64,000 nucleotides of DNA from Helicobacter magdeburgensis (lineage in GTDB: Bacteria; Campylobacterota; Campylobacteria; Campylobacterales; Helicobacteraceae): assembly GCF_000765825.2 (NCBI RefSeq), contig NZ_JRPE02000004.1, positions 88,103-152,102 on the forward strand, in the 5' to 3' direction. Under the pieces are notes generated by a model. The model ran no database searches and was not told the DNA's origin. It saw only the letters and a program-made list of their open reading frames with translations. Both the position numbers and the translations under genes were made by a program. This document shows positions 28,029 to 37,556 of the stretch, in pieces (positions within the stretch are counted from its first letter, which is position 1; every line of letters starts with the position of its first letter).

Positions 28029-28051
28029 GCCCAAGAGACGATGCAAGACGA

Positions 28052-29047
28052 CTAGCTGCACACATACACACTCATATCCACAAGCCTATGTGTATAGCCC
28101 ATTTCATTATCATACCACGCAAGGATTTTTGCACTTTTGCCAATGGCGATTGTCTTATCTGGCACGATTACCGCACTCGCCTTGCTGCCGATAAAATCAC
28201 TTGATACACGCATTTCATCATCAACGATAATAAGCCCTTTAAATGCCCCTTCAAAACTCTCGCCACTTTGAGCCTTATAAAACGCTTCATTAATAGAATC
28301 TTTGCTTACTTCACCCTTTAGATTCACACTTAAATCCATCAAACTCACATCAGGCGTTGGCACACGCACAGCAATACCATTAAGCTTACCTGCAAGATGT
28401 GGCAATACAAGCCCAATCGCCTTTGCCGCACCTGTGCTTGTAGGTATCATAGATAAGGCAGCTGCACGCGCCCTGCGTAAGTCTTTGTGCTTGACATCAA
28501 GGAGATTTTGATCATTTGTATAACTATGGATAGTGCTCATAAGGGCGTTTTCAATGCCAAAAGTAGAATCTAGCACTTTCACAATGGGGGCAAGGCAGTT
28601 TGTGGTGCAGGACGCATTTGATATGACACTTTCATTATTATATTGCGTATGATTGACACCATAGACAAAAGTTGGCGTATTATCCGCAGGAGCGGAGATT
28701 ATCACGCGTTTGACATTGCCTTTAATATGTGCTTTTGCTTTATCAAGGGCGTTAAACTTGCCCGTGCATTCAAGCACCGCTACCGCTTCACCAAAGTCAA
28801 GATTGAGCGGGTCTCTATCGCTTAAAATCTTTACATTTTTGCTTTTACCAATGCGGAGTGTGCTTTCATCTTTTTTCTCAACATCATAGAATCTATGCAC
28901 AGAATCATATCGCAGCAAATGCACTAAGGTATCTATACTAGCCGTAGTATTCATACTCACAAGCTCCACATCATTGCGTTCCCCAATAATCCTAGCCGCA
29001 CATAGCCCAATGCGTCCCGTGCCATTAATCGCAAGTTTGATTGCCAT
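28052..29047 (-). CDS. gapA: Glyceraldehyde-3-phosphate dehydrogenase
   Basis: Glycolytic/gluconeogenic NAD(P)-dependent enzyme. The Rossmann start [15 protein letters not shown] is at residues 7-21, and the catalytic cysteine lies in [11 protein letters not shown] at about 145. [25 protein letters not shown] and the C-terminal WYDNEMGY are all present. The 331-residue length is standard. AAGGAGAG lies 7 bases before the ATG. With pgi it indicates a hexose-phosphate module, most likely used for gluconeogenesis in this group. Confidence 0.97.
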   Translation of the reverse strand: MAIKLAINGTGRIGLCAARIIGERNDVELVSMNTTASIDTLVHLLRYDSVHRFYDVEKKDESTLRIGKSKNVKILSDRDPLNLDFGEAVAVLECTGKFNALDKAKAHIKGNVKRVIISAPADNTPTFVYGVNHTQYNNESVISNASCTTNCLAPIVKVLDSTFGIENALMSTIHSYTNDQNLLDVKHKDLRRARAAALSMIPTSTGAAKAIGLVLPHLAGKLNGIAVRVPTPDVSLMDLSVNLKGEVSKDSINEAFYKAQSGESFEGAFKGLIIVDDEMRVSSDFIGSKASAVIVPDKTIAIGKSAKILAWYDNEMGYTHRLVDMSVYVCS

Positions 29048-29270
29048 AGTTCTCTCCTTAAAATATTTCTACCACATCAAGTTTTTGAAAATCTTATAGA
29101 ATCTTACCCTAAAGCCGACAAAAATATTTCATAAACTCTATGTAGGTGGTTTAGAGGCGTATTCTAGCACAAAAATATGCTTTCACACAGCTTTTAGCTT
29201 GATTTATCGCTCAAATGAGTGTAAAATAGCGACTTTTGACTTTCCCCTACTCTTTGTATTTGTGCCTTTT

Positions 29271-29347
29271 GTCCTTGTAGCTCAGCTGGATAGAGCACAC
29301 GATTCCTAATCGTGAGGCCACGCGTTCGAATCGCGTCGAGGACACCA
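29271..29347 (+). tRNA. tRNA-Arg (CCU)
   Basis: 77-nt cloverleaf. The acceptor stem GTCCTTG pairs with CGAGGAC and CCA is encoded. The anticodon stem CACGA/TCGTG carries loop TTCCTAA, giving anticodon CCU (reads AGG). The T-arm GCGTTCGAATCGC is intact. It lies between the divergent gapA promoter region and the convergent ppk gene. Confidence 0.95.
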
Positions 29348-29394
29348 CCCAACAACAAAAAATATGCCATTAAAGATTCTAAAATCTATAACTT

Positions 29395-31488
29395 CTAGCT
29401 TTCTTTTAGCATTCTTTTGGCAAGTTTTTTTGCTTTACTAAGCTCATCATTCCTTACAGAATCTCCATAAATCGCATTGACATATTCTTCATAAGCAAGT
29501 TGAGAACTAAAGGCTTTTTGTGTGCTTTGCACCTTTTGATACTCGCCATTACTTTGCAATTCATACATCTGCACGTTATCATTAAGTTGCATTTTTAGAA
29601 TTTCCATTAGCCTTTTGCTCATTTGTGTATTAAGGCTAGGGGTAAGAATCTCCACGCGTCTTTCAAGATTCCTTGGCATAATGTCTGCTGAAGCAAAATA
29701 CACGCCCACGCTATCATTCTTAAAATAGTAGATTCTAGCGTGTTCAAGGTATTTGCCAATGATAGAAAACACACGAATATTTTCACTCACACCCTTCACT
29801 CCCGGACGCAACGCACACACACCACGCACGATAAGATCAATCTTCACTCCCGCCATTGATGCCTTGTATAACGCCGCAATCACATCAACATCAACAAAAG
29901 CGTTGCATTTCATAATAATCTGCCCTTCAGCACCTTTTTTGGCTTCATTTTCAATCAATTCTAGAATCTTAGGCTTAATTTGTGTAGGAGCAATCATCAA
30001 GCAATCAAGCTTTGTGCGATATGATGAGCCAGTGGATAGTGAATGAAAAAGCTTTATAGCATCTTTGGCAAAGGCTTCATTACAAGTCAGCAGCGAAATA
30101 TCAGTATAAATCTTAGCCGTGCTTGGATTGTAATTTCCCGTGCTTAGATGCACATACTCTTTAAGCGTATTGCCGATTTTTTTAATCACAAGGGCGATTT
30201 TGGCGTGCACCTTTAGTCCCGGAACTCCATAAATCACGTGTGCTCCAGCAGATTCTAAAGAATGCGCCCAATGCAGGTTGTTCTCTTCATCAAAACGAGC
30301 TTTAAGCTCCACAAGTGCAGTAACTTGCTTATTATTTTCAGCTGCTTGTATCAGGGCTTTGACAATGGGGGAGTTTTTCCCAACGCGATAAAGTGTCATA
30401 CGAATGGATAGCACATCAGGGTCTTTTGCCGCACTTTGGATAAAATTCACCACCGGATCAAAGCTTTCATACGGGTGAAAAAGCAAAATATCTTCAGATT
30501 CTATGGTAGAGAGCAAATCCACATTACCCTGCAATGGCGGGAGAATCTTGGGATTAAAAGGCGGAGTTGTAAGATGAGCGTATGCCTTACTCCCCACAAG
30601 CTCCCATAGCCCACTAAGATTGAGTGGAATATTATAAGCATAGATATCTTTGGGATCAACATTAAGATGAGAGTTAATAAAATGAAGCAGACTATTATCT
30701 TTATCTACACCCACTTCAAGGCGGACAACCTCGCCTTTGCGGCGTGTTTTTAGCCCTTCACTCATAATTTCAATAAAGTCATCAGCCTCCTCTTCTTCTA
30801 TTTCCATATCCGCATTACGCGTGATTCTAAAAGGCACATAGCTTAGAATCTCATAATCCCCAAACAGCTCACTTGCAAACTCCCCCACAATATCTTCTAT
30901 GGTAATAAAAACTCCACCTTCAATCTCCACAAAACGAGGCAGTAACCGCGAGATTCTAACCATTGCAAATTTCACATTCCCATCTTGCAGACTTTTTAGC
31001 CGTAACGCAATAGCAAAGCTAAGATTATTTAAATGTGGAAAAGGATGTGTAGAATCCACCACCACAGGCACAATTACAGGATAGAGATAATGCAGGAAAT
31101 ACTCATACAACTTAGCTTTTTGCTCACTATTGAGTTGTGAAACCTGCTTTATATGCATACCTTCTTTGGCAAGTCCGCTTTGAATCTCCTTAAAAACACT
31201 CTCCAATGTGCGTTTTTCCTTATCAAGATATTCTCGTATGCTTTTAAGCTGCTGTAATGGCGTGAGCTTATCCGCTCCCACCTCTGTAATCCCACTCGCA
31301 TACAAACGCTTTAATCCTGCCACGCGTATCATATAAAATTCATCTAAATTCGTGCCATAAATAGCCACAAACTTTAATCGCTCTAAAAGCGGTATATGCG
31401 TATTTTTAGCCTCATTTAGCACACGCGTATTAAACTTAAGCCACGAAAGCTCCCGATTGAAATACATTTTAGAATCATTGATTGTCAT
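29395..31488 (-). CDS. ppk: Polyphosphate kinase 1
   Basis: Polymerises the terminal phosphate of ATP into polyphosphate. 697 residues from the ATG at 31488, chosen because GGGAGG is 6 bases upstream; a frame-consistent TTG nine codons earlier contains that site. The N-terminus MTINDSKMYFNRELSWLKFN matches the Ppk1 start. The two histidine motifs of the phospholipase-D-like fold are GLKVHAKIAL with HLSTGNYNPSTAKIYTD, and HARIYYF in the C-terminal domain. Linked in many bacteria to stress survival and motility. Confidence 0.95.
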   Translation of the reverse strand: MTINDSKMYFNRELSWLKFNTRVLNEAKNTHIPLLERLKFVAIYGTNLDEFYMIRVAGLKRLYASGITEVGADKLTPLQQLKSIREYLDKEKRTLESVFKEIQSGLAKEGMHIKQVSQLNSEQKAKLYEYFLHYLYPVIVPVVVDSTHPFPHLNNLSFAIALRLKSLQDGNVKFAMVRISRLLPRFVEIEGGVFITIEDIVGEFASELFGDYEILSYVPFRITRNADMEIEEEEADDFIEIMSEGLKTRRKGEVVRLEVGVDKDNSLLHFINSHLNVDPKDIYAYNIPLNLSGLWELVGSKAYAHLTTPPFNPKILPPLQGNVDLLSTIESEDILLFHPYESFDPVVNFIQSAAKDPDVLSIRMTLYRVGKNSPIVKALIQAAENNKQVTALVELKARFDEENNLHWAHSLESAGAHVIYGVPGLKVHAKIALVIKKIGNTLKEYVHLSTGNYNPSTAKIYTDISLLTCNEAFAKDAIKLFHSLSTGSSYRTKLDCLMIAPTQIKPKILELIENEAKKGAEGQIIMKCNAFVDVDVIAALYKASMAGVKIDLIVRGVCALRPGVKGVSENIRVFSIIGKYLEHARIYYFKNDSVGVYFASADIMPRNLERRVEILTPSLNTQMSKRLMEILKMQLNDNVQMYELQSNGEYQKVQSTQKAFSSQLAYEEYVNAIYGDSVRNDELSKAKKLAKRMLKES

Positions 31489-31683
31489 AGCTACCTCCCC
31501 CATTAACTTACGCAAATGTTTTGCTCAATTTACTCAATATCGTAGGACTTGATTGTATCTCATTTTTTATTCTAAATCATTTTTTTTATTAAAAAGGCTT
31601 TTGAATCTAGTGTATGTATGGTAAAAATGTTTCAAATTCTACTCATTTTCTAGCTCTTTAAGCAAAATCAAACATATTTTACC

Positions 31684-31689
31684 TATAAT
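31684..31689 (+). promoter_or_regulatory. -10 element for the outer-membrane protein gene
   Basis: A perfect TATAAT lies 57 bases upstream of the ATG, in context ACCTATAATGTCCG. The 258-base divergent spacer from ppk is AT-rich with T runs and has no recognisable -35. Confidence 0.6.
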
Positions 31690-31746
31690 GTCCGCTCGTT
31701 TTTTGGATTCATAATTTTGGATTCACAAATCACAAAAGGAGTTTTG

Positions 31747-32265
31747 ATGAAAAAATATTTACTTTCTCTGCTTTTTGCAGCAGGATTTGGAACAAATGCG
31801 TTTGCAGTGAGTATTGCAGGCTTTGAGATAAGCCCAGAGTTTGGTTTCGCAGCCGGTAAAATCAAAGCAGAAACAAAAGAGGATAGCTCTATTGCCATAG
31901 ATAGCTATGGAGCGTTTGGTCGTGTGTGGCTTGGGGCTTTTGATTTAGTGGTAGCTCCGCAGGTAAAGTATGACTTTAACAAAGGCGATGGAGCTAAGTT
32001 TAGAAACCTTCAATATGGCGTATCTGCGGGGTATAACATAGGGCTTATTATTGCGCGACTTACTCCTTATGTAGGTATCAATCACTCAAGCTTTAATGAT
32101 ATTTTTAAAGATACGACTTCATACAACGCAGGATTAAAGTTAAAATTTGATCTTTTGCCCATCTCTTTAGGTCTGCTTTACACTTACCAGAATCCAGAAT
32201 TTAGAGGAAGCACAGAAACACAAACAATGCACAATATCCAAGCACTCATAGGTTTGCATTTCTAG
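31747..32265 (+). CDS. Small outer-membrane beta-barrel protein
   Basis: 172 residues from the ATG at 31747, which follows AAAGGAG. A clear Sec signal peptide (MKKYLLSLLFAAGFGTNAFA) is followed by alternating hydrophobic and polar beta strands (FGRVWLGAFDLVVAPQVKYDF, YNIGLIIARLTPYVGI). It ends in a C-terminal phenylalanine (ALIGLHF), the usual signal for Bam-dependent barrel assembly. The size suggests an eight-stranded barrel. I do not recognise a named Helicobacter Hop or Hof protein. It is probably monocistronic with its own promoter. Confidence 0.8.
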   Translation: MKKYLLSLLFAAGFGTNAFAVSIAGFEISPEFGFAAGKIKAETKEDSSIAIDSYGAFGRVWLGAFDLVVAPQVKYDFNKGDGAKFRNLQYGVSAGYNIGLIIARLTPYVGINHSSFNDIFKDTTSYNAGLKLKFDLLPISLGLLYTYQNPEFRGSTETQTMHNIQALIGLHF

Positions 32266-32341
32266 CACTGCAATGTCTTAAGGTTAGAATCTAGCCTTAA
32301 GATTCTAGTATTGTTTGGTAGAACTTTTTTTGGAGCTTTCT

Positions 32342-34183
32342 ATGGCTTTAGATTCTGAGCGACTCATCAATTTTTTACAAGAACACGATGAACTCATCAT
32401 CATTGACACGCCACTTGACATTTACCTTGAAATCCCTCAACTTGCCTATATTGAAGTAAAAAAGTCAAATTCCAAAGCATTGCTTTTTACGCGACCTATT
32501 TGCAAAAAAAGTGGCAAGGAGTTTGATATTCCTGTGCTTATGAATGTCTTTGGCTCACATAAAAGACTTGAGCTTCTTATCAATAAACCCATTCCAAAAA
32601 TCGCTCATAGTTTGCAAAGCCTTTTGCACCTTAGCCCACCCAAAGGTATCAAGCAGGTATTCCACAAGCTTAAAGAGCTGTATGCCCTGCGTTCTGTCTT
32701 TCCAAAATACAGCAAAAAAAAGGGGCAATGCCAAGAGATTATAAAAACGCAGAATCTCAATCTCTTTGAATTACCTATCCTTACCACTTGGGAGCGTGAT
32801 GGTGGGGCGTTTATCACAATGGGGCAGGTTTATACACAAAATCTTAATGGCACACAAAAAAATCTCGGTATGTATCGTCTGCAAGTCTATGATGAGACAC
32901 ATTTAGGATTGCATTGGCAGATTCACAAAGATTCACAGCATTTCTTTCACGAGTATAAAAAAGCACATAAAAAAATGCCCGTGAGCATCGCACTTGGAGG
33001 CGATCCATTGTATATTTGGTGTGGGCAGGCTCCGTTACCTTTGGGAATCTTTGAGCTTATGCTTTATGGCTTTATCCGTGAAAAAAAGTCTGTGCTTTGC
33101 CCCTGTATCACAAATCCGCTTTTTGTGCCTTATGATGTGGATATTGTCATTGAAGGTTGGGTAGATACGACACAAATGCGAGATGAAGGACCTTTTGGCG
33201 ACCACACGGGATTCTACACGCCTATTGAGCCTTACCCCGTGCTTGAAGTCTCCGCTATCACTATGCGAAAAAAGCCTATTTTTCCAGCCACAATTGTTGG
33301 CAAACCTCCGCTTGAAGATAAATATATGGGTTATCTCACAGAAAGAGTATTTTTGCCCCTGTTGCAAACCACTGCTCAAGGTTTGATTGATTATCATATG
33401 CCAGAAAATGGCGTCTTCCATAATCTCATTTTTGCAAAAATTAAGCCCGAATATCCCTCACATAGCAAACAAATTATGCACGCATTTTGGGGTGTTGGGC
33501 AGATGAGCTTTGTCAAACACGCCATTTTTACCGATGAAAATGTGGGCGATTTACAAGACTACCAAGCCTTTGGCTCGTATATTTTGCATAGATTCTCTCC
33601 GCAAAATATTCTCATTACAGAGGGAATCTGCGATGCACTTGATCACTCTAGCCCAGATTTTGCTCACGGCGGCAAACTTGGCGTAGAAGCTATCACACCT
33701 GTGGAAAAGCCTGATTTTTGCGTTTTAAGCGATGAGGTGCTTTTGAAGCATATCACAGCGATTTTTTCACAAGCCGTGGGGCTAAAGCAGTATTTTACCC
33801 ATACGCCTAACCCCATTTGTATCATCAGTGTGGATAAAAAAAGCAATCTTTTAAATGCCGTAAAAGAAAAAATACAAGCATTTGAAAATTTGCACAATCA
33901 TTTGAGTATTGTCATTTTTGTAGATTCACATAAAAATAAGCTTGATAACCCATATATGCTGACTTGGCGGATTGTGAATAATATTGATGCTAAACGCGAT
34001 ATACTTGTTACGCAGAATCTTGTGTTTGTTGATGCAAGTGATAAAGGCAAGATTGATGGGCATTTGCGAGAGTGGCCCCTTGATACAAACTGCAATGCAG
34101 AGGTGATTGAGAATTTGCGGCAAAAAGGGTTGCTGCAAGGTATTGATGAAGCATTTTTAGAGCGATTTGGAATATTATATTAA
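32342..34183 (+). CDS. UbiD-family decarboxylase (probable menaquinone pathway)
   Basis: 613 residues from ATG 32342, preceded by TGGAG; a TTG nine codons upstream is less likely. The UbiD signature is clear: QVYTQNLNGTQKNLGMYRLQV and ALGGDPLYIW near residues 170-225, EGWVDTTQMRDEGPFGDHTGFYTP and TIVGKPPLEDKYMG after it. UbiD enzymes use prenylated FMN made by a UbiX partner. Helicobacter makes menaquinone by the futalosine route, in which a UbiD-like decarboxylase acts late, so that role is likely, but the substrate is inferred. Confidence 0.85.
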   Translation: MALDSERLINFLQEHDELIIIDTPLDIYLEIPQLAYIEVKKSNSKALLFTRPICKKSGKEFDIPVLMNVFGSHKRLELLINKPIPKIAHSLQSLLHLSPPKGIKQVFHKLKELYALRSVFPKYSKKKGQCQEIIKTQNLNLFELPILTTWERDGGAFITMGQVYTQNLNGTQKNLGMYRLQVYDETHLGLHWQIHKDSQHFFHEYKKAHKKMPVSIALGGDPLYIWCGQAPLPLGIFELMLYGFIREKKSVLCPCITNPLFVPYDVDIVIEGWVDTTQMRDEGPFGDHTGFYTPIEPYPVLEVSAITMRKKPIFPATIVGKPPLEDKYMGYLTERVFLPLLQTTAQGLIDYHMPENGVFHNLIFAKIKPEYPSHSKQIMHAFWGVGQMSFVKHAIFTDENVGDLQDYQAFGSYILHRFSPQNILITEGICDALDHSSPDFAHGGKLGVEAITPVEKPDFCVLSDEVLLKHITAIFSQAVGLKQYFTHTPNPICIISVDKKSNLLNAVKEKIQAFENLHNHLSIVIFVDSHKNKLDNPYMLTWRIVNNIDAKRDILVTQNLVFVDASDKGKIDGHLREWPLDTNCNAEVIENLRQKGLLQGIDEAFLERFGILY

Positions 34184-34222
34184 AATAAGCTTAAGTTAAT
34201 TTTTTTTTAAGCTAATCTAACC

Positions 34223-34228
34223 TATAAT
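34223..34228 (+). promoter_or_regulatory. -10 element of the rplM-rpsI operon
   Basis: TATAAT in context ACCTATAATGCCAATT lies 40 bases before the rplM ATG. It shares the CCTATAATG form with the promoter at 31684. Upstream is a run of nine T within an AT-rich inverted repeat (AAGCTTAA / TTAAGCT), which may also end the preceding transcript. Confidence 0.65.
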
Positions 34229-34267
34229 GCCAATTCTCAATTTTGATTATACTTTCAAGGAAACACG

Positions 34268-34696
34268 ATGGAATTGACAAAAATAGCAACACAAAATGAC
34301 ATCAATCGTCAGTGGGTTGTGCTTGATGCCAAAGACAAGGTGTTTGGTCGTCTCATCACTGAGGTGGCAACACTTTTGCGTGGTAAGCACAAACCTTGCT
34401 TTACACCACATATTGATTGTGGAGATTTTGTAGTGATTATCAACGCTACTGAAGCAAAATTTACAGGAATGAAGCTTGAAGATAAGGAGTATTTCACACA
34501 TTCTGGCTACTTTGGAAGCACAAAAAGTAAGACTTTGCAAGAAATGCTAGAAAAACATCCAGAAAAGCTCTATCATCTCGCAGTGCGTGGAATGCTCCCA
34601 AAAAATAAGCTTGGACGAGCTATGCTTAAAAAGCTCAAGGTATATCGTGGCAATGAACATCCACACAGTGCACAAGTTTCTAAAAGCTCAAAATAA
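34268..34696 (+). CDS. rplM: 50S ribosomal protein L13
   Basis: 142 residues. The family start QWVVLDAKDKVFGRLITEVA, the central HIDCGDFVVIINA and the C-terminal MLPKNKLGRAMLKKLKVYRG with HPHSAQ are typical of L13, an early assembly protein of the large subunit. AAGGAA precedes the ATG. It is paired with rpsI 9 bases downstream, the standard bacterial arrangement. Confidence 0.97.
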   Translation: MELTKIATQNDINRQWVVLDAKDKVFGRLITEVATLLRGKHKPCFTPHIDCGDFVVIINATEAKFTGMKLEDKEYFTHSGYFGSTKSKTLQEMLEKHPEKLYHLAVRGMLPKNKLGRAMLKKLKVYRGNEHPHSAQVSKSSK

Positions 34697-34705
34697 GGGA
34701 ATACT

Positions 34706-35095
34706 ATGGCAAAAGTTTATGCAACAGGAAAAAGAAAAACAGCAATCGCAAAAGTTTGGTTGAGTGCTGGAAGCGGGAAACTCACCATCAATGGACAAAG
34801 TCTCAATGAGTGGCTTGGCGGACACGAGGCGATTAAAATGAAAGTTATGCAGCCCTTGCTTTTAACAAAGCAAGAAAAGTCTGTGGATATTCACGCCGTT
34901 ACTTTGGGTGGTGGTTATTCTGCACAGGCAGAAGCATTGCGACACGGAATCTCAAAAGCACTTAACAACTATGATATTGCTTTTAGAGCAATTCTTAAGC
35001 CAAAGGGTCTTCTCACAAGAGATTCACGCGTTGTTGAGCGTAAAAAATATGGTAAAAGAAAGGCACGCAGAAGCCCACAATTCTCAAAAAGGTAG
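34706..35095 (+). CDS. rpsI: 30S ribosomal protein S9
   Basis: 129 residues starting [15 protein letters not shown] and ending RRSPQFSKR. The basic C-terminal tail is the part that reaches the P-site tRNA in the small subunit. GAMSGI-type central motif is conserved as RHGISKALN. Follows rplM closely and is followed after 7 bases by the MBL-fold gene, suggesting one transcript. Confidence 0.97.
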   Translation: MAKVYATGKRKTAIAKVWLSAGSGKLTINGQSLNEWLGGHEAIKMKVMQPLLLTKQEKSVDIHAVTLGGGYSAQAEALRHGISKALNNYDIAFRAILKPKGLLTRDSRVVERKKYGKRKARRSPQFSKR

Positions 35096-35102
35096 GATTA
35101 TT

Positions 35103-35726
35103 GTGGAAATTCTCTCTCAAAGTTTTGGCGAGTATCAAACAAATTGTTATATTTGCAAATTCCCACAGGGAGAGATTATTGTCGATGCGGGAATTGGTGC
35201 GACACAATGGGTGATTGAAAATTGTCCTAATCCTCTTGCTTTTCTCAATACTCACGGACATTTTGATCATATTTGGAGTAATGCCGAGCTAAAGGCTCAT
35301 TTTGTAAATGTGCCGCTTGTTTGCCCGGAACTTGATGTATTTATGTTAGAATCTGATTGTTTTGATACAGGTGTAAGCCCAAGTATCCCAGATATTCTCA
35401 CGGAGTGCAAAAAAGATTCACAAAAACTTCAATTCAATAATGTGGAAGTTGTTTTCTCCCATTTTCCTGGACACACGCCGGGTTGTTCTATCATTGAGAT
35501 TGAAAATGAAATTTTTAGCGGTGATTTTATCTTTCATCGCTCCATTGGACGGTATGATTTTCCCTACTCAAACGCAACTGATATGAAAGATTCACTTACT
35601 CGCTTTTCACAACTCTCCTACACTCAAAATAAGACTATTCACCCCGGACACGGCGTTGCAACAACACTTATAGATGAGCAGCATAATGCTAAACTTTGGA
35701 TTAAACATATAGAATGTGATTTGTAA
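35103..35726 (+). CDS. Metallo-beta-lactamase-fold hydrolase (glyoxalase II-like)
   Basis: 207 residues from GTG 35103, the start that lies just after rpsI with AGG-GGA bases upstream; the frame is open further upstream, but only as out-of-frame DNA of rpsI. The metal site THGHFDH is at residues 51-57, with the second His in HFPGHTPGCS, then SGDFIFHRSIGR and HPGHG, the glyoxalase II-like order. Such enzymes hydrolyse thioesters; the real substrate is not known. A similar gene lies close to motA in H. pylori, as here. Confidence 0.85.
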   Translation: MEILSQSFGEYQTNCYICKFPQGEIIVDAGIGATQWVIENCPNPLAFLNTHGHFDHIWSNAELKAHFVNVPLVCPELDVFMLESDCFDTGVSPSIPDILTECKKDSQKLQFNNVEVVFSHFPGHTPGCSIIEIENEIFSGDFIFHRSIGRYDFPYSNATDMKDSLTRFSQLSYTQNKTIHPGHGVATTLIDEQHNAKLWIKHIECDL

Positions 35727-35790
35727 GATGCGAAATGAGCTAGGAATATTTTTTGCTTTTTTATCTCAAATTTAGACAGGAAGGGTGCTT

Positions 35791-36561
35791 ATGGATTTAA
35801 CGACCGTTTTAGGACTCATCGGGGCTATTGCAAGTCTCTCAATAGGGGATTTTTTGGAGGGGGGCAACCCTTTACATCTCATTCACATCAGTTCACTTAT
35901 TATCATTATCCCAACAGCTGGTTGTGCGGCAATGTCTGGCACCCACCCAACACACGTAAAAGGTGCATTGAAGGAGTTAAAAATTGTCTTTGGTGCAAGT
36001 AAGGTCAATCTCAATGAAACCATACGCACCATTGTGGAGCTCTCAACTCTTGCAAGAAAAGATGGCGTTCTCTCCCTTGAAGGCAAAGCCGCTCAAATTG
36101 AAGATGACTTCTTGCGACAAGCCCTATCAATGATTATTGATGGGCGGGACGCTCACGCTGTGCGTGAAGATATGGAAGTGCAAATAGAATCTTTAGAAGA
36201 GTATTATCACGGATCGGCACACTACTGGGTAACCTATGCGGAAACTTGTCCTACTATGGGGCTTGTAGGGGCGGTTATGGGGCTTATGCTCGCACTCCAA
36301 CTTCTTGATGATCCAAAAGCAATGGCAGCTGGTATTGCTGGAGCATTTACCGCAACGGTTACGGGGATTTTCTGTGCGTATGCGCTCTTTGGTCCGTGGG
36401 GACACAAGATGATAGCAAAAAGCAAAGATATTATTAGGGAGCGTATGGTTGTATTAGAAGGCGTTGTAGGCATTGCCAATGGTGATAACCCACGCAACCT
36501 TGAAGAAAAACTGCTTGGCTTTATACCACCGGGTGAGCCTAAAATCTCACAATTTGAGTAG
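35791..36561 (+). CDS. motA: Flagellar motor stator protein MotA
   Basis: 256 residues from ATG 35791, with AGGAAGG about 6 bases upstream; a GTG two codons earlier is too close to it. Four hydrophobic segments, two at the N-terminus (LTTVLGLIGAIASLSIGDFL, then ISSLIIIIPTAG) and two near the end (TMGLVGAVMGLMLALQL and IAGAFTATVTGIFCAYALF). The charged cytoplasmic loop that contacts FliG lies between. With MotB it forms the proton-driven stator. motB starts 9 bases downstream. Confidence 0.96.
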   Translation: MDLTTVLGLIGAIASLSIGDFLEGGNPLHLIHISSLIIIIPTAGCAAMSGTHPTHVKGALKELKIVFGASKVNLNETIRTIVELSTLARKDGVLSLEGKAAQIEDDFLRQALSMIIDGRDAHAVREDMEVQIESLEEYYHGSAHYWVTYAETCPTMGLVGAVMGLMLALQLLDDPKAMAAGIAGAFTATVTGIFCAYALFGPWGHKMIAKSKDIIRERMVVLEGVVGIANGDNPRNLEEKLLGFIPPGEPKISQFE

Positions 36562-36570
36562 GCAAAGATT

Positions 36571-37323
36571 ATGGCAAAAAAGAAAAAATGCCCTGAATGC
36601 CCTGCTGGTGAGAAGTGGGCTGTTCCTTATGCGGACTTTCTCTCTTTGCTTTTGGCACTCTTTATTGCCTTATGGGCGATTTCTTCCACAAGCTCCGCAG
36701 ATTCAGAAGCACTCAAAACTGAATTTGTGAAGATTTTTGACTTTACGCTCACCTCACCACTTCCTTCAAATCAAGATGATATCAATGATAGTGAAGTAGA
36801 AAATGAGAGTGGAGCTATCAGCCAAACTTCTTCGGTTACCACAGCTGAGATTCAACAAATGGCGGAAGAAGGCGGCATCTTAGAACAAATGGAAATGGGG
36901 TTGTCTTTGCGATTGCCCTCAAATCTCTTTTTTGAATCTGGAAGTGCAGAAATCAACAATAGCGATGTATATCTATATCTTCAGCGTATGACGGCTATCA
37001 TCAAAAAACTACCCGATTATGTCAAAATTGATGTGCGAGGTTATACCGATAATGCTTCGTTGCCTATTGGCTCAAGATATAAGGATAATTATGAGCTTTC
37101 TTCAGCACGCTCCCTTGCTGTAATGAAAAATCTTATTAAAAATGGAATCTCACCTGAACGCATTTCTTTTTCTGGCTATGGGGAACATCAGGCAGTCGCA
37201 CCCAATGATAGTGCTATTAATCGTGCCAAAAATAATCGTGTTGAGATATTTTTCTTTGTAGATCAAAAAGATGTTCCTGCAACGCAATCTATTTTGGAAG
37301 AAACCTTACAAAACTCGCAATAG
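36571..37323 (+). CDS. motB: Flagellar motor stator protein MotB
   Basis: 250 residues with one N-terminal membrane helix. The essential proton-carrying aspartate is D22 in VPYADFLSLLLALFIALWA. A plug-like acidic linker (about 60-100) leads to the OmpA-like peptidoglycan-binding domain with VDVRGYTDNAS-type (KIDVRGYTDNASL), LSSARSLAVMKNLI and SGYGEH...NRAKNNRVEIFF. Operon with motA. The gene is followed by a spacer with a G10 tract. Confidence 0.96.
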   Translation: MAKKKKCPECPAGEKWAVPYADFLSLLLALFIALWAISSTSSADSEALKTEFVKIFDFTLTSPLPSNQDDINDSEVENESGAISQTSSVTTAEIQQMAEEGGILEQMEMGLSLRLPSNLFFESGSAEINNSDVYLYLQRMTAIIKKLPDYVKIDVRGYTDNASLPIGSRYKDNYELSSARSLAVMKNLIKNGISPERISFSGYGEHQAVAPNDSAINRAKNNRVEIFFFVDQKDVPATQSILEETLQNSQ

Positions 37324-37388
37324 TAGAAGATAAGAGAGCTTCGCATTTGTTTATCTTGGAGACAATTCACAACAAACAAATAAAAAAA

Positions 37389-37398
37389 GGGGGGGGGG
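37389..37398. repeat. G10 homopolymer in the motB-cytochrome spacer
   Basis: Ten G preceded by seven A, 66 bases after the motB stop, within the 233-base spacer between convergent motB and the cytochrome gene (37324-37556). I find no convincing open reading frame through it on either strand. The spacer also contains small inverted repeats, ATCCTT/AAGGAT (37452-37469) and AGGTAT/ATACCT near 37510-37535. Confidence 0.85.
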
Positions 37399-37556
37399 TG
37401 AGCTTTGATTTCTAACCGTAAAGTATTTTACTCTCTACATTCTAAAACTAGATCCTTATCATCAAGGATTAAAACTATCCCTAAACACCCAATTATAAAG
37501 ATTGTCAGGTATTTCTAAAAAAAATGATACCTATTCTAATCTAAAGATCAAAATAG

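Noticed and set aside
34908..35102. N-terminal extension of the MBL-fold protein overlapping rpsI
   Set aside because: The frame is open, but this part is the out-of-frame reading of rpsI. The family N-terminus begins at GTG 35103 and the extension has no conserved features.
35859..35864. G6 run in motA as a phase-variable tract
   Set aside because: Six bases inside a conserved codon context (GGAGGGGGG encoding Glu-Gly-Gly) is too short to be unstable compared with the G10 tracts.
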